DNA of 33,741 bases, from positions 1 to 33,741 of the forward strand of contig DAOTUB010000191.1 of NCBI GenBank assembly GCA_034437455.1, written 5' to 3'. Under the pieces are notes generated by a model. It was not told the DNA's origin and searched no databases. It saw only the letters and a list, made by a program, of their open reading frames with translations. The translations under genes and the position numbers were made by a program. The first letter of the stretch is position 1. Every line of letters begins with the position of its first letter. Positions 15,048 to 23,771 of this stretch are shown one piece after another. The stretch comes from DAOTUB01 sp034437455. Lineage in GTDB: Bacteria; Chloroflexota; Anaerolineae; B4-G1.

Positions 15048-17438
15048 TTATCTCAGTATCACCTTGACCTCGACTTCCCTTTGCTCGACAGGTGGGAGTG
15101 GAATGATGTTTCCCTCAATGGATTGACCATCCACCGCGAGCGAGGCGGCGTTCCCTTCACCAGCCCGCTCGACAGTGATGCGGTAAGTGACGCCTCGAAA
15201 GATGCGCGAGGCCTTGAAACCGGGCCAGCTTCCAGGGATGACCGGAGCGATTTGCAGGCCAGCGTAGGTAGGCCGGATGCCCAAAATATACTGGACGCCT
15301 GCCTGGTAGGCCCAGGAAGCCGTACCCGAAAGCCAACTGTTGCGGGCCAACCCGAACTGAGGATGCTCGTCGCCCAGAATGTTCTGAGGATAGACGTACG
15401 GTTCGCATTCAAACTCGTCGATCCGGTCGTTCTTGGCGGCCGGGTTGATCTGGTTGTAATATTCAAAGGCCCGGTCTCCGTTTCCGACCATCGTTTCGGC
15501 GATGATGATCCAGGGATTGGCGTGCAAAAAGATGCCGCCATTCTCCTTCGCTCCGGGTGGGTAGGTGGTGATCCCTCCCTTGGTCGGGTCGTAGCCATCG
15601 TACCCCGGCGTGCTCAGTTTGATGCCGTTGCGAGTGTTAAGCCGCCGGTACACAGCATCCAGAGCAGCCTTTGCCCTACCCGGCGGTGCAAAGCCAGAGA
15701 TGACGGGCCACGATTGACCGTTCGCATAAATCTGCCCATGAGCATTGGAGTGAGAGCCGAGGGGAGTCCCGTCCGCGTCAAAATATCTCACGTACCACTC
15801 GCCATCCCAGGTATGTTGGTTCACCCGTCGCTTCATCGTTTCGTAGTAGGCGGTGTATTGGGCTACCGCTTCCGCGTCGCCGAGATAGCAGGCGAGTTCG
15901 ATCATCTCCAACAACGCCTTGCCGTACAGGTTAGCCACGAATAAGGATTCCGAGCCCGTCGGCAAGTTGACGGGATCGTTCCAGTCGGCGAAGCCAAGCA
16001 GCGGCAGCCCACGAACTCGCACGTTTTTTCGCGTGAACTCGATGGCTCGGCGCGCGTGGTCGAGGACCGTGCCTGATTCTACCTTTTCATAGTAGGGGAT
16101 CATCTCGTTCAGGAAAGCGAGGTCTCCAGTTTCCTTCAAATAGGCGGTGATGGCAAGCACGATCCAGAGATGGTCGTCGCCATAGTATTTGGGCCCGTCC
16201 TCCACCTTGCGGGAATCGCCCTCGTTGGCCACCATGGTCAAGGGGTTAAATTGATGCATGGCAGAGCCATCTCTTTTTTGCACGTGCAATAGTTTCTCGA
16301 TCAGATCCTTGCCCTCTTCGGGCATTTGGATCAGGATGCCCAGCACATCCTGGGAGCTATCCCTGAAGCCGATCCCTCTCGCGCCCAGGCCGAGCTGGTA
16401 GAGCGAGAGGTAGCGAGACCAGTTCTTGGTCGTGTGGCACTGCCGGGGGTTGTGGACGTTGAGCAGGCTGTTCATGCTGGTATTGGGAGTCTCGACTTGC
16501 AGCTTGGATAGGTAGGCGTCCCAGAACGCGGCCAGTTCCTCCAGCGCCAACTCCACTTGCGCCGGGTCCCGGTAGCGCCGGATCGAAGGCAGCGCCTTTT
16601 CGACGCTTTCCTCCTGTCCCAGTTGTGTGATCAGCCGGACCGTCTCGCCGGGTTGGATCACGCCCAGGTGGTGGAGTAGCACCCCGGCGTTGTCGCCGCG
16701 CTGCGCCTCGTAATCGCCAAGCTCCGGCTCTTGCAGACTGAGCGGGTTGGCCCAGGTTCCGTATTCGTTGTCGCCCAGGAATCTCTTGCGATCTGATTCG
16801 AAGGACGAGACCGGGTGGTTCGAGGTGAAAAAGTTGGCTCGGCGATCTTTGTTCATGAAAGCAAACTGGGCCAGGATGAGCGTGCCGTCGTCGTCGCGGT
16901 GCGCTCTGCTTTGCATCGTCTGAGGCACCCAGTCGGCGTTGGTGAATTGCTTCAGCGCGTCAAAGTGGGTATACTCGACCACGGGGATGGCATCGATGTC
17001 CAGCGGGTGAGTGGAGACGTTGGTGATGCGGATGTCCCGGATCACCTGGCTGCCTCCCCGAGGGACAAAGATGGTCGTCTCCGTTCGAATCCCATAAAAC
17101 TCGGAGACGATGCGGGTATAGCCCAGCCCGACGTGACATTCGTAGAGATCGTAAGGGTCCAGCGTGGGGACAAAGTAGGGAGAGAACACCTTGTACCCAT
17201 TCCCCCATTTGAAGCGCAGGTAGAGCGTCTCCCCCTTGAACTCTGAACTGGGCAACTGGGGGATGTACTTGGTGATGCGGTTGAGCGCCGGATCGCCCTT
17301 GCAAATTAGCGACCCGCCGGTGTGATCCACGATGCCGCCAAAGGCCAACGTCCCGACGTAGTTGATCCACTTGACCGGCGTTTTTGGGTTCGTGATCACG
17401 TATTCGCGATGTTTGTCGTCAAAGTAGCCGTATTTCAT
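15048..17438 (-). CDS. GH94 glycoside phosphorylase, second paralogue (specificity unknown)
   Basis: The 796-residue protein has the GH94 layout. The N-terminal beta-sandwich begins MKYGYFDDKHREYVITNPKT, a helical linker follows, and an (alpha/alpha)6 barrel has the general-acid aspartate in GFADWNDPVN (D485). Phosphate-site and substrate-loop motifs are GFRDSSQDVLG and KENGGIFLHANPW. GH94 enzymes cleave beta-glucosides with phosphate to glucose-1-phosphate. The substrate loops differ from cellobiose phosphorylase (FADWNDPVNL for RADWNDCLNL, MHQFNPLT for YHQYQPLT), so another acceptor such as a longer cello-oligosaccharide, cellobionate or another beta-linkage is plausible. Its last 75 or so residues are about 80% identical to the neighbouring paralogue, far more than the rest. 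It is the last gene of the cellobiose operon. Confidence 0.88.
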   Translation of the reverse strand: MKYGYFDDKHREYVITNPKTPVKWINYVGTLAFGGIVDHTGGSLICKGDPALNRITKYIPQLPSSEFKGETLYLRFKWGNGYKVFSPYFVPTLDPYDLYECHVGLGYTRIVSEFYGIRTETTIFVPRGGSQVIRDIRITNVSTHPLDIDAIPVVEYTHFDALKQFTNADWVPQTMQSRAHRDDDGTLILAQFAFMNKDRRANFFTSNHPVSSFESDRKRFLGDNEYGTWANPLSLQEPELGDYEAQRGDNAGVLLHHLGVIQPGETVRLITQLGQEESVEKALPSIRRYRDPAQVELALEELAAFWDAYLSKLQVETPNTSMNSLLNVHNPRQCHTTKNWSRYLSLYQLGLGARGIGFRDSSQDVLGILIQMPEEGKDLIEKLLHVQKRDGSAMHQFNPLTMVANEGDSRKVEDGPKYYGDDHLWIVLAITAYLKETGDLAFLNEMIPYYEKVESGTVLDHARRAIEFTRKNVRVRGLPLLGFADWNDPVNLPTGSESLFVANLYGKALLEMIELACYLGDAEAVAQYTAYYETMKRRVNQHTWDGEWYVRYFDADGTPLGSHSNAHGQIYANGQSWPVISGFAPPGRAKAALDAVYRRLNTRNGIKLSTPGYDGYDPTKGGITTYPPGAKENGGIFLHANPWIIIAETMVGNGDRAFEYYNQINPAAKNDRIDEFECEPYVYPQNILGDEHPQFGLARNSWLSGTASWAYQAGVQYILGIRPTYAGLQIAPVIPGSWPGFKASRIFRGVTYRITVERAGEGNAASLAVDGQSIEGNIIPLPPVEQREVEVKVILR

Positions 17439-17561
17439 CGTACCACCTCATCGAGTGTCAGATTCAGACGCTGGATTCATGGATCGAGATTGTGGACATT
17501 GCGCTTTTCTCCCTTGCTAAATGCCCTGGCTTGCATCGTCTGTATCCAGGGAGTATCCGTT

Positions 17562-17670
17562 GGCGATGGGCAGGTTGGCGCTTTACAGGTTGAGCCAATA
17601 CCCACAAAAGCGCCAACCTACCCCATCGCCGGAAGGAGAAGGATGTTTAACGGCTAGTCGAAATTCATTT
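17562..17670 (-). repeat. Copy B of the 98-bp repeat, with a large stem-loop between the two GH94 genes
   Basis: Positions 17573-17670 are the counterpart of 14950-15047. Here the left arm 17562-17584 and right arm 17607-17630 pair in about 22 of 24 positions around a 22-nt loop. The core is AGGTTGGCGCTTT against AAAGCGCCAACCT. There is no T-tract, so this is less like a terminator than an intercistronic mRNA-stabilising or processing structure between cellobiose phosphorylase and the second GH94 gene. Confidence 0.75.
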
Positions 17671-20115
17671 CTACCTCAGTACAACCTTGACCTCCACTTC
17701 CCTCTGCCCAGCAGATGGGAGAGGGATCGTGGTCCCCTTAATAGATTTGCCGTCTACCGTGAGCGAGACGGCGTTCCCTTCGCCAGCCCGCTCGACGGTG
17801 ATGCGATAGGTGACGCCTCGAAAGATGCGCGTGACCTTGAAACCAGGCCAATCCCTGGGAATGACCGGGGCGATTTGCAGGCCGGTGTAGGTGGGCCGAA
17901 TGCCCAGAATCCACTGGGTGATGGCGACGTAATTCCAGGCCGCCGTGCCAGTGAGCCAGGAGTTTTTCGCCTCGCCGTGCGTGGGGGCGTCGCGCCCGGC
18001 GATCGTCTGGGCGTAGACGTAGGGTTCACAGCGGTGCGTCTTGCTGATCGTCTCTCGCGCCGTGGGGTTGATGCGCGTGTAATAGTCGTGCGCCTGGTCG
18101 CCGCGCCCGACGATGGCTTCGGCGATCATGATCCAGGGGTTGGCGTGGCAAAAGATACTGCCGTTCTCCTTGTATCCCGGTGGATAGGACGAGATCTCGC
18201 CCAGATGCACATAGTACCGGGAGTAGGCGGGCTGATGTAGCATGATACCGTGCGGCGTGGCGAGGCGTTCCTTCACTGCCGCCAGCGCCTTTTCTGCCCG
18301 ACCGTCGTCGAGACCGATGCCAGCCAGGGTGCAAAATCCCTGTGGCTCGATGAAAATCTGTCCTTCCTCGCATTCCCGCGAGCCGACCTTGTGGCCCAAG
18401 GCGTCGTAGGCGCGGAGGAACCACTCGCCATCCCAGCCGTGCTCGCGCACCGCAGCTTCCATCTCTGTTGCCTGATCGAGATACCCTCGCGCCTCGTCGG
18501 TCAGCCCGCGTTCCTGGGCGATGGCGGTCATCTCTCTGGCAGCCATCACGAACAACCCGGCGATGAAAACCGACTCGGCGACCTGGCCGTTTTTCTCGGC
18601 GGCGGTCTGGAACGGTTCGTCGGGCGTGTCGGAGAATATGTTCAGGTTCAGGCAGTCATTCCAGTCGGCGCGCCCGATGAGCGGCAGGCCGTGCGGCCCC
18701 AGCCGATCCAACGTGTACCGCAGGCCGCGCTGCAGGTGCTCGTAGAGCGGTTGCTCAGTGCCGGGCCGGCTCTCGTACGCCGCCGGTTCGTCCAGAATGC
18801 TCCAGTCGCCCGTCTCCTTCAAATAGGCGGCCACGCTCAGGATCAGCCAGAGGGGGTCGTCGTTGAAATTGCCGCCGATCTCGTCGTTGCCGCGTTTGGT
18901 GAGCGGTTGATACTGGTGGTACGCACCGCCTGTCTCCAGTTGCGTCGCCGCAAGGTCGAGGATGCGCTCGCGGGCCTGCCCTGGAATCATCTGTACGGCG
19001 CCTAGCAGATCCTGGTTGGAATCGCGGAACCCGATCCCTCGCCCAACGCCGGACTCGAAGAACGAGGCCGAGCGCGACAGATTGAACGTGACCAAACACT
19101 GATAAGCATTCCAGATGTTGACCATGCGGTTGGTTTGAACGTCTGGCGTTTCCACCTGCAAGATGTCCAGCAGATCGTCCCAATGGGCGCGCAGAGCGTC
19201 GAAGGCGGCATCCACGGTATCCTTGTCCAGATACCTGGCTATGATCGGCTTGACCGTCTGTTTGTTGATCGTCTGCGAGTCGGGGGGATCGAACTTTTGC
19301 TCCTTGGGATTCTCGTGGTAGCCGAGCAAGAAGATGATCTGGCGGCTCTCGCCAGGCTCAAGCGCGACCTTGACGTGATGCGAACCCATCGGCGCCCACC
19401 CGCGAGCCACCGAGTCGAACGAGCGGCCACGTTCGACCGCCGCGGGATTGTCCCAGCCGCGATAAGGCCCCAGAAATAGATCGCGCTGCGTGTCAAAGCC
19501 GACCGGCTCCTCGGAGCAGGCGAAGAAGGCAAAATGATTCCGCCGCTCGCGGTATTCGGTCTTGTGGTAGATCACGCCCTCCTCGATCTCGACCTCGCCG
19601 GTGTTGAAATTGCGCTGGAAATTGGTCGCGTCGTCCTGCGCGTTCCACAGGCAGAATTCGACGCTGGAGAAAACGGATAGGTCGGCAGGCTTGTCGCGCC
19701 GGTTGGTCAGCGTGAGCTGCCAGATTTCCAGGTTCTCGCCCAGCGGGACAAAATATCGAGTTTGCGCTTCGATCTCCTGATAAGTGGAACCGATAACCGT
19801 GTAACCCAACCCATGTCGGCAGGTGTAGCCTTCCACCTCGTGGCGAGTGGGCTGCCAGGAGGGAGACCAGAACGTTTCCGTATCGTCGTCCCGCACGTAG
19901 ACGTAGCGCCCACCGCAATCGAGCGGGACGTTGTTGTAGCGGTAGCGCGTCACGCGGCGCAGGCGCGCATCGCGGTAGAATGAGTAACCCCCGGCGGCGT
20001 TGGTGATGAGGCCGAAATACTGCTCGCACCCCAGATAATTGAGCCAGGGCAACGGCGTGTCGGGCCGCGTGATCACGTACTCGCGGCGTTCGTCGTCAAA
20101 GTGTCCGTAGCGCAT
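17671..20115 (-). CDS. Cellobiose phosphorylase (GH94)
   Basis: The enzyme converts cellobiose and phosphate to alpha-glucose-1-phosphate and glucose in the cytoplasm. The 814-residue product follows the cellobiose phosphorylase pattern closely: MRYGHFDDERREYVITRPDT at the N-terminus, PLGENLEIWQLTLTN, GIGFRDSNQDLLG (D365), AYHQYQPLTKRGNDEIGGNF and the catalytic GRADWNDCLNLN with general acid D484. The start at 20115 has AAGGAA just upstream. A longer frame to 20808 exists but overlaps the permease gene in another frame and has no homology. Its 3' end is nearly duplicated in the next GH94 gene. It lies 26 nt after the transporter genes under the same CelR-like control, so uptake and phosphorolysis are coordinated. 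Confidence 0.94.
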   Translation of the reverse strand: MRYGHFDDERREYVITRPDTPLPWLNYLGCEQYFGLITNAAGGYSFYRDARLRRVTRYRYNNVPLDCGGRYVYVRDDDTETFWSPSWQPTRHEVEGYTCRHGLGYTVIGSTYQEIEAQTRYFVPLGENLEIWQLTLTNRRDKPADLSVFSSVEFCLWNAQDDATNFQRNFNTGEVEIEEGVIYHKTEYRERRNHFAFFACSEEPVGFDTQRDLFLGPYRGWDNPAAVERGRSFDSVARGWAPMGSHHVKVALEPGESRQIIFLLGYHENPKEQKFDPPDSQTINKQTVKPIIARYLDKDTVDAAFDALRAHWDDLLDILQVETPDVQTNRMVNIWNAYQCLVTFNLSRSASFFESGVGRGIGFRDSNQDLLGAVQMIPGQARERILDLAATQLETGGAYHQYQPLTKRGNDEIGGNFNDDPLWLILSVAAYLKETGDWSILDEPAAYESRPGTEQPLYEHLQRGLRYTLDRLGPHGLPLIGRADWNDCLNLNIFSDTPDEPFQTAAEKNGQVAESVFIAGLFVMAAREMTAIAQERGLTDEARGYLDQATEMEAAVREHGWDGEWFLRAYDALGHKVGSRECEEGQIFIEPQGFCTLAGIGLDDGRAEKALAAVKERLATPHGIMLHQPAYSRYYVHLGEISSYPPGYKENGSIFCHANPWIMIAEAIVGRGDQAHDYYTRINPTARETISKTHRCEPYVYAQTIAGRDAPTHGEAKNSWLTGTAAWNYVAITQWILGIRPTYTGLQIAPVIPRDWPGFKVTRIFRGVTYRITVERAGEGNAVSLTVDGKSIKGTTIPLPSAGQREVEVKVVLR

Positions 20116-20141
20116 AGATTCCTTGTCTGATGTTAGTGAGG

Positions 20142-21026
20142 TTACTCTTTTACCGCGCCGGCCGTGAGGCCGCTGACGAATTGCTTTTGCAGTAAGAAGA
20201 ACATCAGCGCGATGGGAACCGTGGTCACTACCGAGGCGGCGGCCATATAATCGTAGCGCAGCTGCGTGCCGGCGGCTCCCTGTATGAATTTGCGGATGCC
20301 CACCGGGATCGTCTCGACCCCGAGCGTGTAGGTGAAAAACATCTCTTCCCAGGCGGTCAGAAAGATATAGATCGCCGTGGAGACGATGCCCGGTATCGCC
20401 AGGGGGAGCGAGATGCGCCAAAAGGCCCCAAAGCGCGTCGCGCCGTCCACCATGGCTTGCTCCTCCAGGTCGGGGGGCAGCGAGGCGAAAAAGCTGCGCA
20501 GGATCCAGGTCGAGATCGGGGTGAAAAAGCCAACGTACAGCACGATCGCGCCCAGGGGGTGGCCGACCAGGGGGATGTGCAGCGATTCCTTGATCTCCAG
20601 AAAGGTCAGGTAGAGTGGAATAAAGAACAGGGTGCCGGGGATGAGTTGTGTGCCCATGACCGTGAGGCCGTAGGCGTCGGCGCCGGGAAAGCGAAAGCGC
20701 GCCAGTGCATACCCCGCCATGGCAGCGAAAAAGGTGCCCAGTATCGTCGCCGTCCCCACCACGAGCATGCTGGTGCGAAAGAGGGGGCCAAAATCCACGT
20801 AATCCCACATGCCTGTATAATTTTCAAAGTGCCAGACATCTGGAATGAGAGGGGCCTCTGGGTCTGCGATCTCCTTCCGCCCCCGGAGCGACGTGAGCAA
20901 CATGAACAGGATCGGAGCGAGAATGATCGCGATCAATACGCCGAGCAGCAGATTCGAGAGCCAGTGGATCGCCGTGTGACGCACTTTGCGCGAAATTCGA
21001 GTTTTTTCCCTGGTCAAGCCGGTCAT
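20142..21026 (-). CDS. Sugar ABC transporter permease, MalG type (CUT1)
   Basis: The 294-residue inner-membrane protein has six predicted helices and the EAA-loop sequence EEQAMVDGATRFGAFWRISL, the coupling helix that docks on the ATPase. The N-terminal helix and a first periplasmic loop with FENYTGMWD are typical of MalG-like subunits. It pairs with the MalF-like permease upstream and the binding lipoprotein to import cellobiose or cello-oligosaccharides. No ATPase gene lies in the operon, so a shared MsiK-type ATPase elsewhere is expected. The start at 21026 follows an AGGGA site. Confidence 0.93.
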   Translation of the reverse strand: MTGLTREKTRISRKVRHTAIHWLSNLLLGVLIAIILAPILFMLLTSLRGRKEIADPEAPLIPDVWHFENYTGMWDYVDFGPLFRTSMLVVGTATILGTFFAAMAGYALARFRFPGADAYGLTVMGTQLIPGTLFFIPLYLTFLEIKESLHIPLVGHPLGAIVLYVGFFTPISTWILRSFFASLPPDLEEQAMVDGATRFGAFWRISLPLAIPGIVSTAIYIFLTAWEEMFFTYTLGVETIPVGIRKFIQGAAGTQLRYDYMAAASVVTTVPIALMFFLLQKQFVSGLTAGAVKE

Positions 21027-21054
21027 AATTGTCCCTTTCGAAAATAACCTTGTA

Positions 21055-21075
21055 GGTCGGATTTGCTATCCGGCC
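21055..21075. other. Small intercistronic hairpin between the permease genes
   Basis: GGTCGGAT (21055-21062) pairs with ATCCGGCC (21068-21075) around a 5-nt loop, with one G-U pair. It lies in the 70-bp gap between the two permease genes and has no T-tract. Confidence 0.4.
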
Positions 21076-21096
21076 CTTGCAAAACAGAACCCCCAC

Positions 21097-22080
21097 TCAG
21101 TCCGAGATCAGGCCCGAGCGGAACAGCCGGTACCAGACGGCGACCGCCGCCAGCGCCACGATCATCATCAGCACCGAGGCCGCCGCGCCGTAACCATAGA
21201 GATTGTTGTTAAACGTCTGGCGGACGATGGCGATACTGAGCAGGTTGTTGTAGCGGCCCAGGTTGTCGCTGGAAAAGAGCGACACGGCGATATTGTAGGG
21301 GCCAAAGCCAAAAAAGTTAAAGATGAGGCCAAACATGTTGGTGACGACCAGGATCGGCGTGAGGTACGGCACGGTGATGTAGCGGAATTTCCTCCAGGCG
21401 TCGGCGCCGTCGATGGCAGCGGCTTCGTACAGGTCCTTGGGGACGACTTGTAGCGCCGCGAGGAACTGGACGGTTGTGAACGGGATACCCCGCCAGATCG
21501 CCGGGATGATCAGCGCCGTGCGCGAATTCGGTCCGATCAGCCAGGAGACCGGCTTGTCCACCAGGTGCAGCCAATCGAACAGAATGCGGTTCGCCAGCCC
21601 TCCTCGTTGCAGCCAGACGAACTGGAAGACGATGCCCACGACAAAGGTCGGCACCACCCAGGGCAGCAGCACCAGCGTGCGCGCCAAGCCGCGGCCCCGA
21701 AAGGTCCGGTTGAGCAACAGCGCCAGCGCCAGGCCAAAGACCGTCGTGCCGACCTGCACGTAGAACAAAAAATAGACCGAGTTCACGAGCGCCTGAGCCA
21801 GGCCCTTGATCAGGACGTCTCCACCGCCAAAAATCAACCCCTTGAGGATCTGCTGGTAATGCTGCAATCCGACGAACGGCGCGCGCAGCCAGTCGAGATA
21901 CGTTTCGGCGGTGAGATTGAGAAAGGATATGTAGACTGCCTGTACTGTGGGGATGATGTGTACCAGCAGCATGACCAGCGCAGCCGGAGCGATGAATCCA
22001 TAGGCGATCCGGTTGCGAGCGATACGTCGCCACAGCGTCTCTTTTCTCGTCGAGGGTACGAAGGATTTCTTCACAGTCAT
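21097..22080 (-). CDS. Sugar ABC transporter permease, MalF type (CUT1)
   Basis: The 327-residue protein has a cytoplasmic N-terminus rich in Arg and Lys, six main hydrophobic helices and the EAA motif EAAAIDGADAWRKFRYITVP near residue 225. It is the second permease of the cellobiose-type importer. The ATG at 22080 has a GGGGAG site upstream. An open frame continues to 22326 inside the 3' end of the binding-protein gene but shows no homology there and was excluded. The gap of 98 nt to the binding-protein gene holds a strong hairpin, probably setting a lower permease level. Confidence 0.93.
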   Translation of the reverse strand: MTVKKSFVPSTRKETLWRRIARNRIAYGFIAPAALVMLLVHIIPTVQAVYISFLNLTAETYLDWLRAPFVGLQHYQQILKGLIFGGGDVLIKGLAQALVNSVYFLFYVQVGTTVFGLALALLLNRTFRGRGLARTLVLLPWVVPTFVVGIVFQFVWLQRGGLANRILFDWLHLVDKPVSWLIGPNSRTALIIPAIWRGIPFTTVQFLAALQVVPKDLYEAAAIDGADAWRKFRYITVPYLTPILVVTNMFGLIFNFFGFGPYNIAVSLFSSDNLGRYNNLLSIAIVRQTFNNNLYGYGAAASVLMMIVALAAVAVWYRLFRSGLISD

Positions 22081-22105
22081 GATCACACTCCCCACGTTCT
22101 CTGAG

Positions 22106-22137
22106 GAGGGCAGGAGACCTGGCGATCCCCTGCCCTC
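22106..22137 (-). other. Intercistronic hairpin after the sugar-binding protein gene
   Basis: GAGGGCAGG (22106-22114) and CCTGCCCTC (22129-22137) form a perfect 9-bp stem with a 14-nt loop, about 40 nt after the binding-protein stop. There is no T-tract on the minus strand. Such structures after binding-protein genes commonly protect the upstream mRNA and favour excess binding protein over permease. Confidence 0.5.
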
Positions 22138-22178
22138 ATGGGTTCCCTGGTTGCGAACGGTGATGCCTGCGGGTACGG

Positions 22179-23612
22179 TTACTGACTGAGGATCGTGTTC
22201 ACGGTCTCGGCTGCGTCGTCGAGCGCCGCCTGGACCGTGGCCTCGTCGATCGGGCCGCCGGCCGCAGCCACGTCCTCCCACAGGGCCTGGAGAGCGGTGT
22301 TGAAGGTGTTCTCGACCGCGCCCCACCGGGGGATATTGGGGGAGCTTCTGCCGCTTGGCGCTGCCTCGATAAAGACGCTGAACAGCGGGTCGTCGACAAA
22401 GCTCGAATCGTTCTGCGCCTCTTTGGTCGTCGGCAGCATGCCGATGGCGTTGCCATAGCGGATCTGGGACTCTTTCGAGAGCAGGTACTGGACGAACGCA
22501 AAAGCGGCGTCATAGTCCTCGCAGCTCTGCAAGATGCCCAGGTTGCTGCCGCCAAAGAAGGTGACGTCGGCGCCCGTAGGCCCGGTCGGGAACGCGGCGA
22601 TGGCGGTGTTGTCCGCCACGATCTGCTCGTAGCCGCTGCCCTCCAGGTCGCGCAGGTTGCTGATCATCCACGGTCCGCTCATCATCGAGGCCGCGCGGCC
22701 CTGGCCGAACTCGGCGTCGGTCTGGGCCGAGTTCAATTCCAGCGTGTTATCCGGCGTCAGGCCCATGCCGTAGAGCTGGTCGAACTGGGTCACGCCGGCG
22801 ACGAACTCGGGGGAGTTGAAGGCGGCCTGCGACCAATCCTCGGTGAGGATCTCACCGCCGTAGGCCCAACTCCACTGCGTGGCGTTCTGCCACACGTTCC
22901 AGTCGTTGCGACCGGGATGGACGAAGGGAGCAATGTCCTGGCCCGAATCCCGGATCGCCTCGAGCGCGGCGATAAAGCTGTCTGTGGTATCAAAGGCCTC
23001 GTCGGGATCGACGCCCGCCGCCTCGAACACGTCGGTGCGGTACAGGATGGCGCGCACGTCGGCGAACCAGGGCATGGCGACGACGTTATCGTAAATCTTG
23101 GCGGTCGCCCAGGAGGCCGCGACGAAGGCATCCTCGCCGCCCATCGCCTCGATCTCGGCGGGCGTGAAGGTGTGCAGGCCGCCCATCGTGCCAAAGGTGG
23201 GGACCCACGTGGTGCCCATCTGGGTGATGCACGGTCCTTCGCCGCCCTGCACCGCCGTCTGGATCGCGCCATACGCGTCGCCCCAGCCGACGATCTCGGC
23301 GACGACGTTGACGTTGGGATAGAGTTCGTTGAACGCGGCGATCTCGGCGTCAATCGCAGCCTGCGGATCGGCACCGTTCGGCATGACCCAGATCAGGACG
23401 TCTCCAGACAGATCGGGCGGTATCGCCGTCACCTCGACTTCGACGGGTACTTCGACCTCAACCGGCACTTCGACCTCGACGGTCTTTTCGACTTCGACCG
23501 GCACCTCGACTACCTTCTCGATGACCTCTGGAGTGGGCGCGGGGCCGCAACCAGCGAGGAGTAGGCTCACAGTCACCGATAAACTCACAAAAACCAGAAT
23601 AGACTTGCGCAT
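22179..23612 (-). CDS. Extracellular sugar-binding lipoprotein (probable cellobiose/cello-oligosaccharide)
   Basis: This is the 477-residue solute-binding protein of the CUT1 importer. It has a lipoprotein signal (SLLLAGC, lipidated C21), then a long repetitive linker of VE-V-PVE units (about residues 28-62), a style common in Anaerolineae lipoproteins. Family-1 binding-protein sequence follows: DVLIWVMPNGADPQ, AAIDAEIAAFNELYPNVNV, GPWMISNL, FFGGSNLGI and AFAFVQYLLSKE. The ligand is inferred from the phosphorylase genes and the CelR-like operators, not from the sequence itself. The start at 23612 has AAGGAG; an upstream start at 23681 was rejected because the signal peptide begins here. Confidence 0.93.
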   Translation of the reverse strand: MRKSILVFVSLSVTVSLLLAGCGPAPTPEVIEKVVEVPVEVEKTVEVEVPVEVEVPVEVEVTAIPPDLSGDVLIWVMPNGADPQAAIDAEIAAFNELYPNVNVVAEIVGWGDAYGAIQTAVQGGEGPCITQMGTTWVPTFGTMGGLHTFTPAEIEAMGGEDAFVAASWATAKIYDNVVAMPWFADVRAILYRTDVFEAAGVDPDEAFDTTDSFIAALEAIRDSGQDIAPFVHPGRNDWNVWQNATQWSWAYGGEILTEDWSQAAFNSPEFVAGVTQFDQLYGMGLTPDNTLELNSAQTDAEFGQGRAASMMSGPWMISNLRDLEGSGYEQIVADNTAIAAFPTGPTGADVTFFGGSNLGILQSCEDYDAAFAFVQYLLSKESQIRYGNAIGMLPTTKEAQNDSSFVDDPLFSVFIEAAPSGRSSPNIPRWGAVENTFNTALQALWEDVAAAGGPIDEATVQAALDDAAETVNTILSQ

Positions 23613-23631
23613 CTTCTTTTCTCCTTGACTT

Positions 23632-23684
23632 ATTATAATGGGTCTGGTAAACTGTGGCCTGTGTAGAGTTCTACTCTGCACAGG
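23632..23684 (-). promoter_or_regulatory. Possible second promoter and inverted-repeat site before the sugar-binding protein
   Basis: A perfect TATAAT on the minus strand (23632-23637) lacks a good -35. Just upstream, 23658-23684 is a 27-bp imperfect palindrome with arms CCTGTG/CACAGG and AGAGT/ACTCT around AGA. This arrangement would suit an activator or operator overlapping the -35. The implied start falls only about 12-16 nt before the ATG, at the ribosome site, which weakens the promoter reading. No CelR-type palindrome occurs here. Confidence 0.4.
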
Positions 23685-23771
23685 TTTTGCATACAGGTCT
23701 TTCCTCTGTCTATGCCAAGTCGGGGGTAAAGGCCTGTAGGCATTTTACACCGCGTGGCTTCAAATTTTCCA

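Noticed and set aside
15024..15944. 306-codon plus-strand frame opposite the second GH94 gene
   Set aside because: Antisense shadow of a well-supported enzyme gene.
20116..20808. In-frame extension upstream of cellobiose phosphorylase
   Set aside because: It lies inside the permease gene in another frame, is Pro/Arg/His-rich without homology, and the canonical N-terminus with a ribosome site starts at 20115.
23425..23535. Periodic repeats resembling a small CRISPR-like array
   Set aside because: They are codons for the VEVPVEVE linker of the sugar-binding lipoprotein; no spacers.
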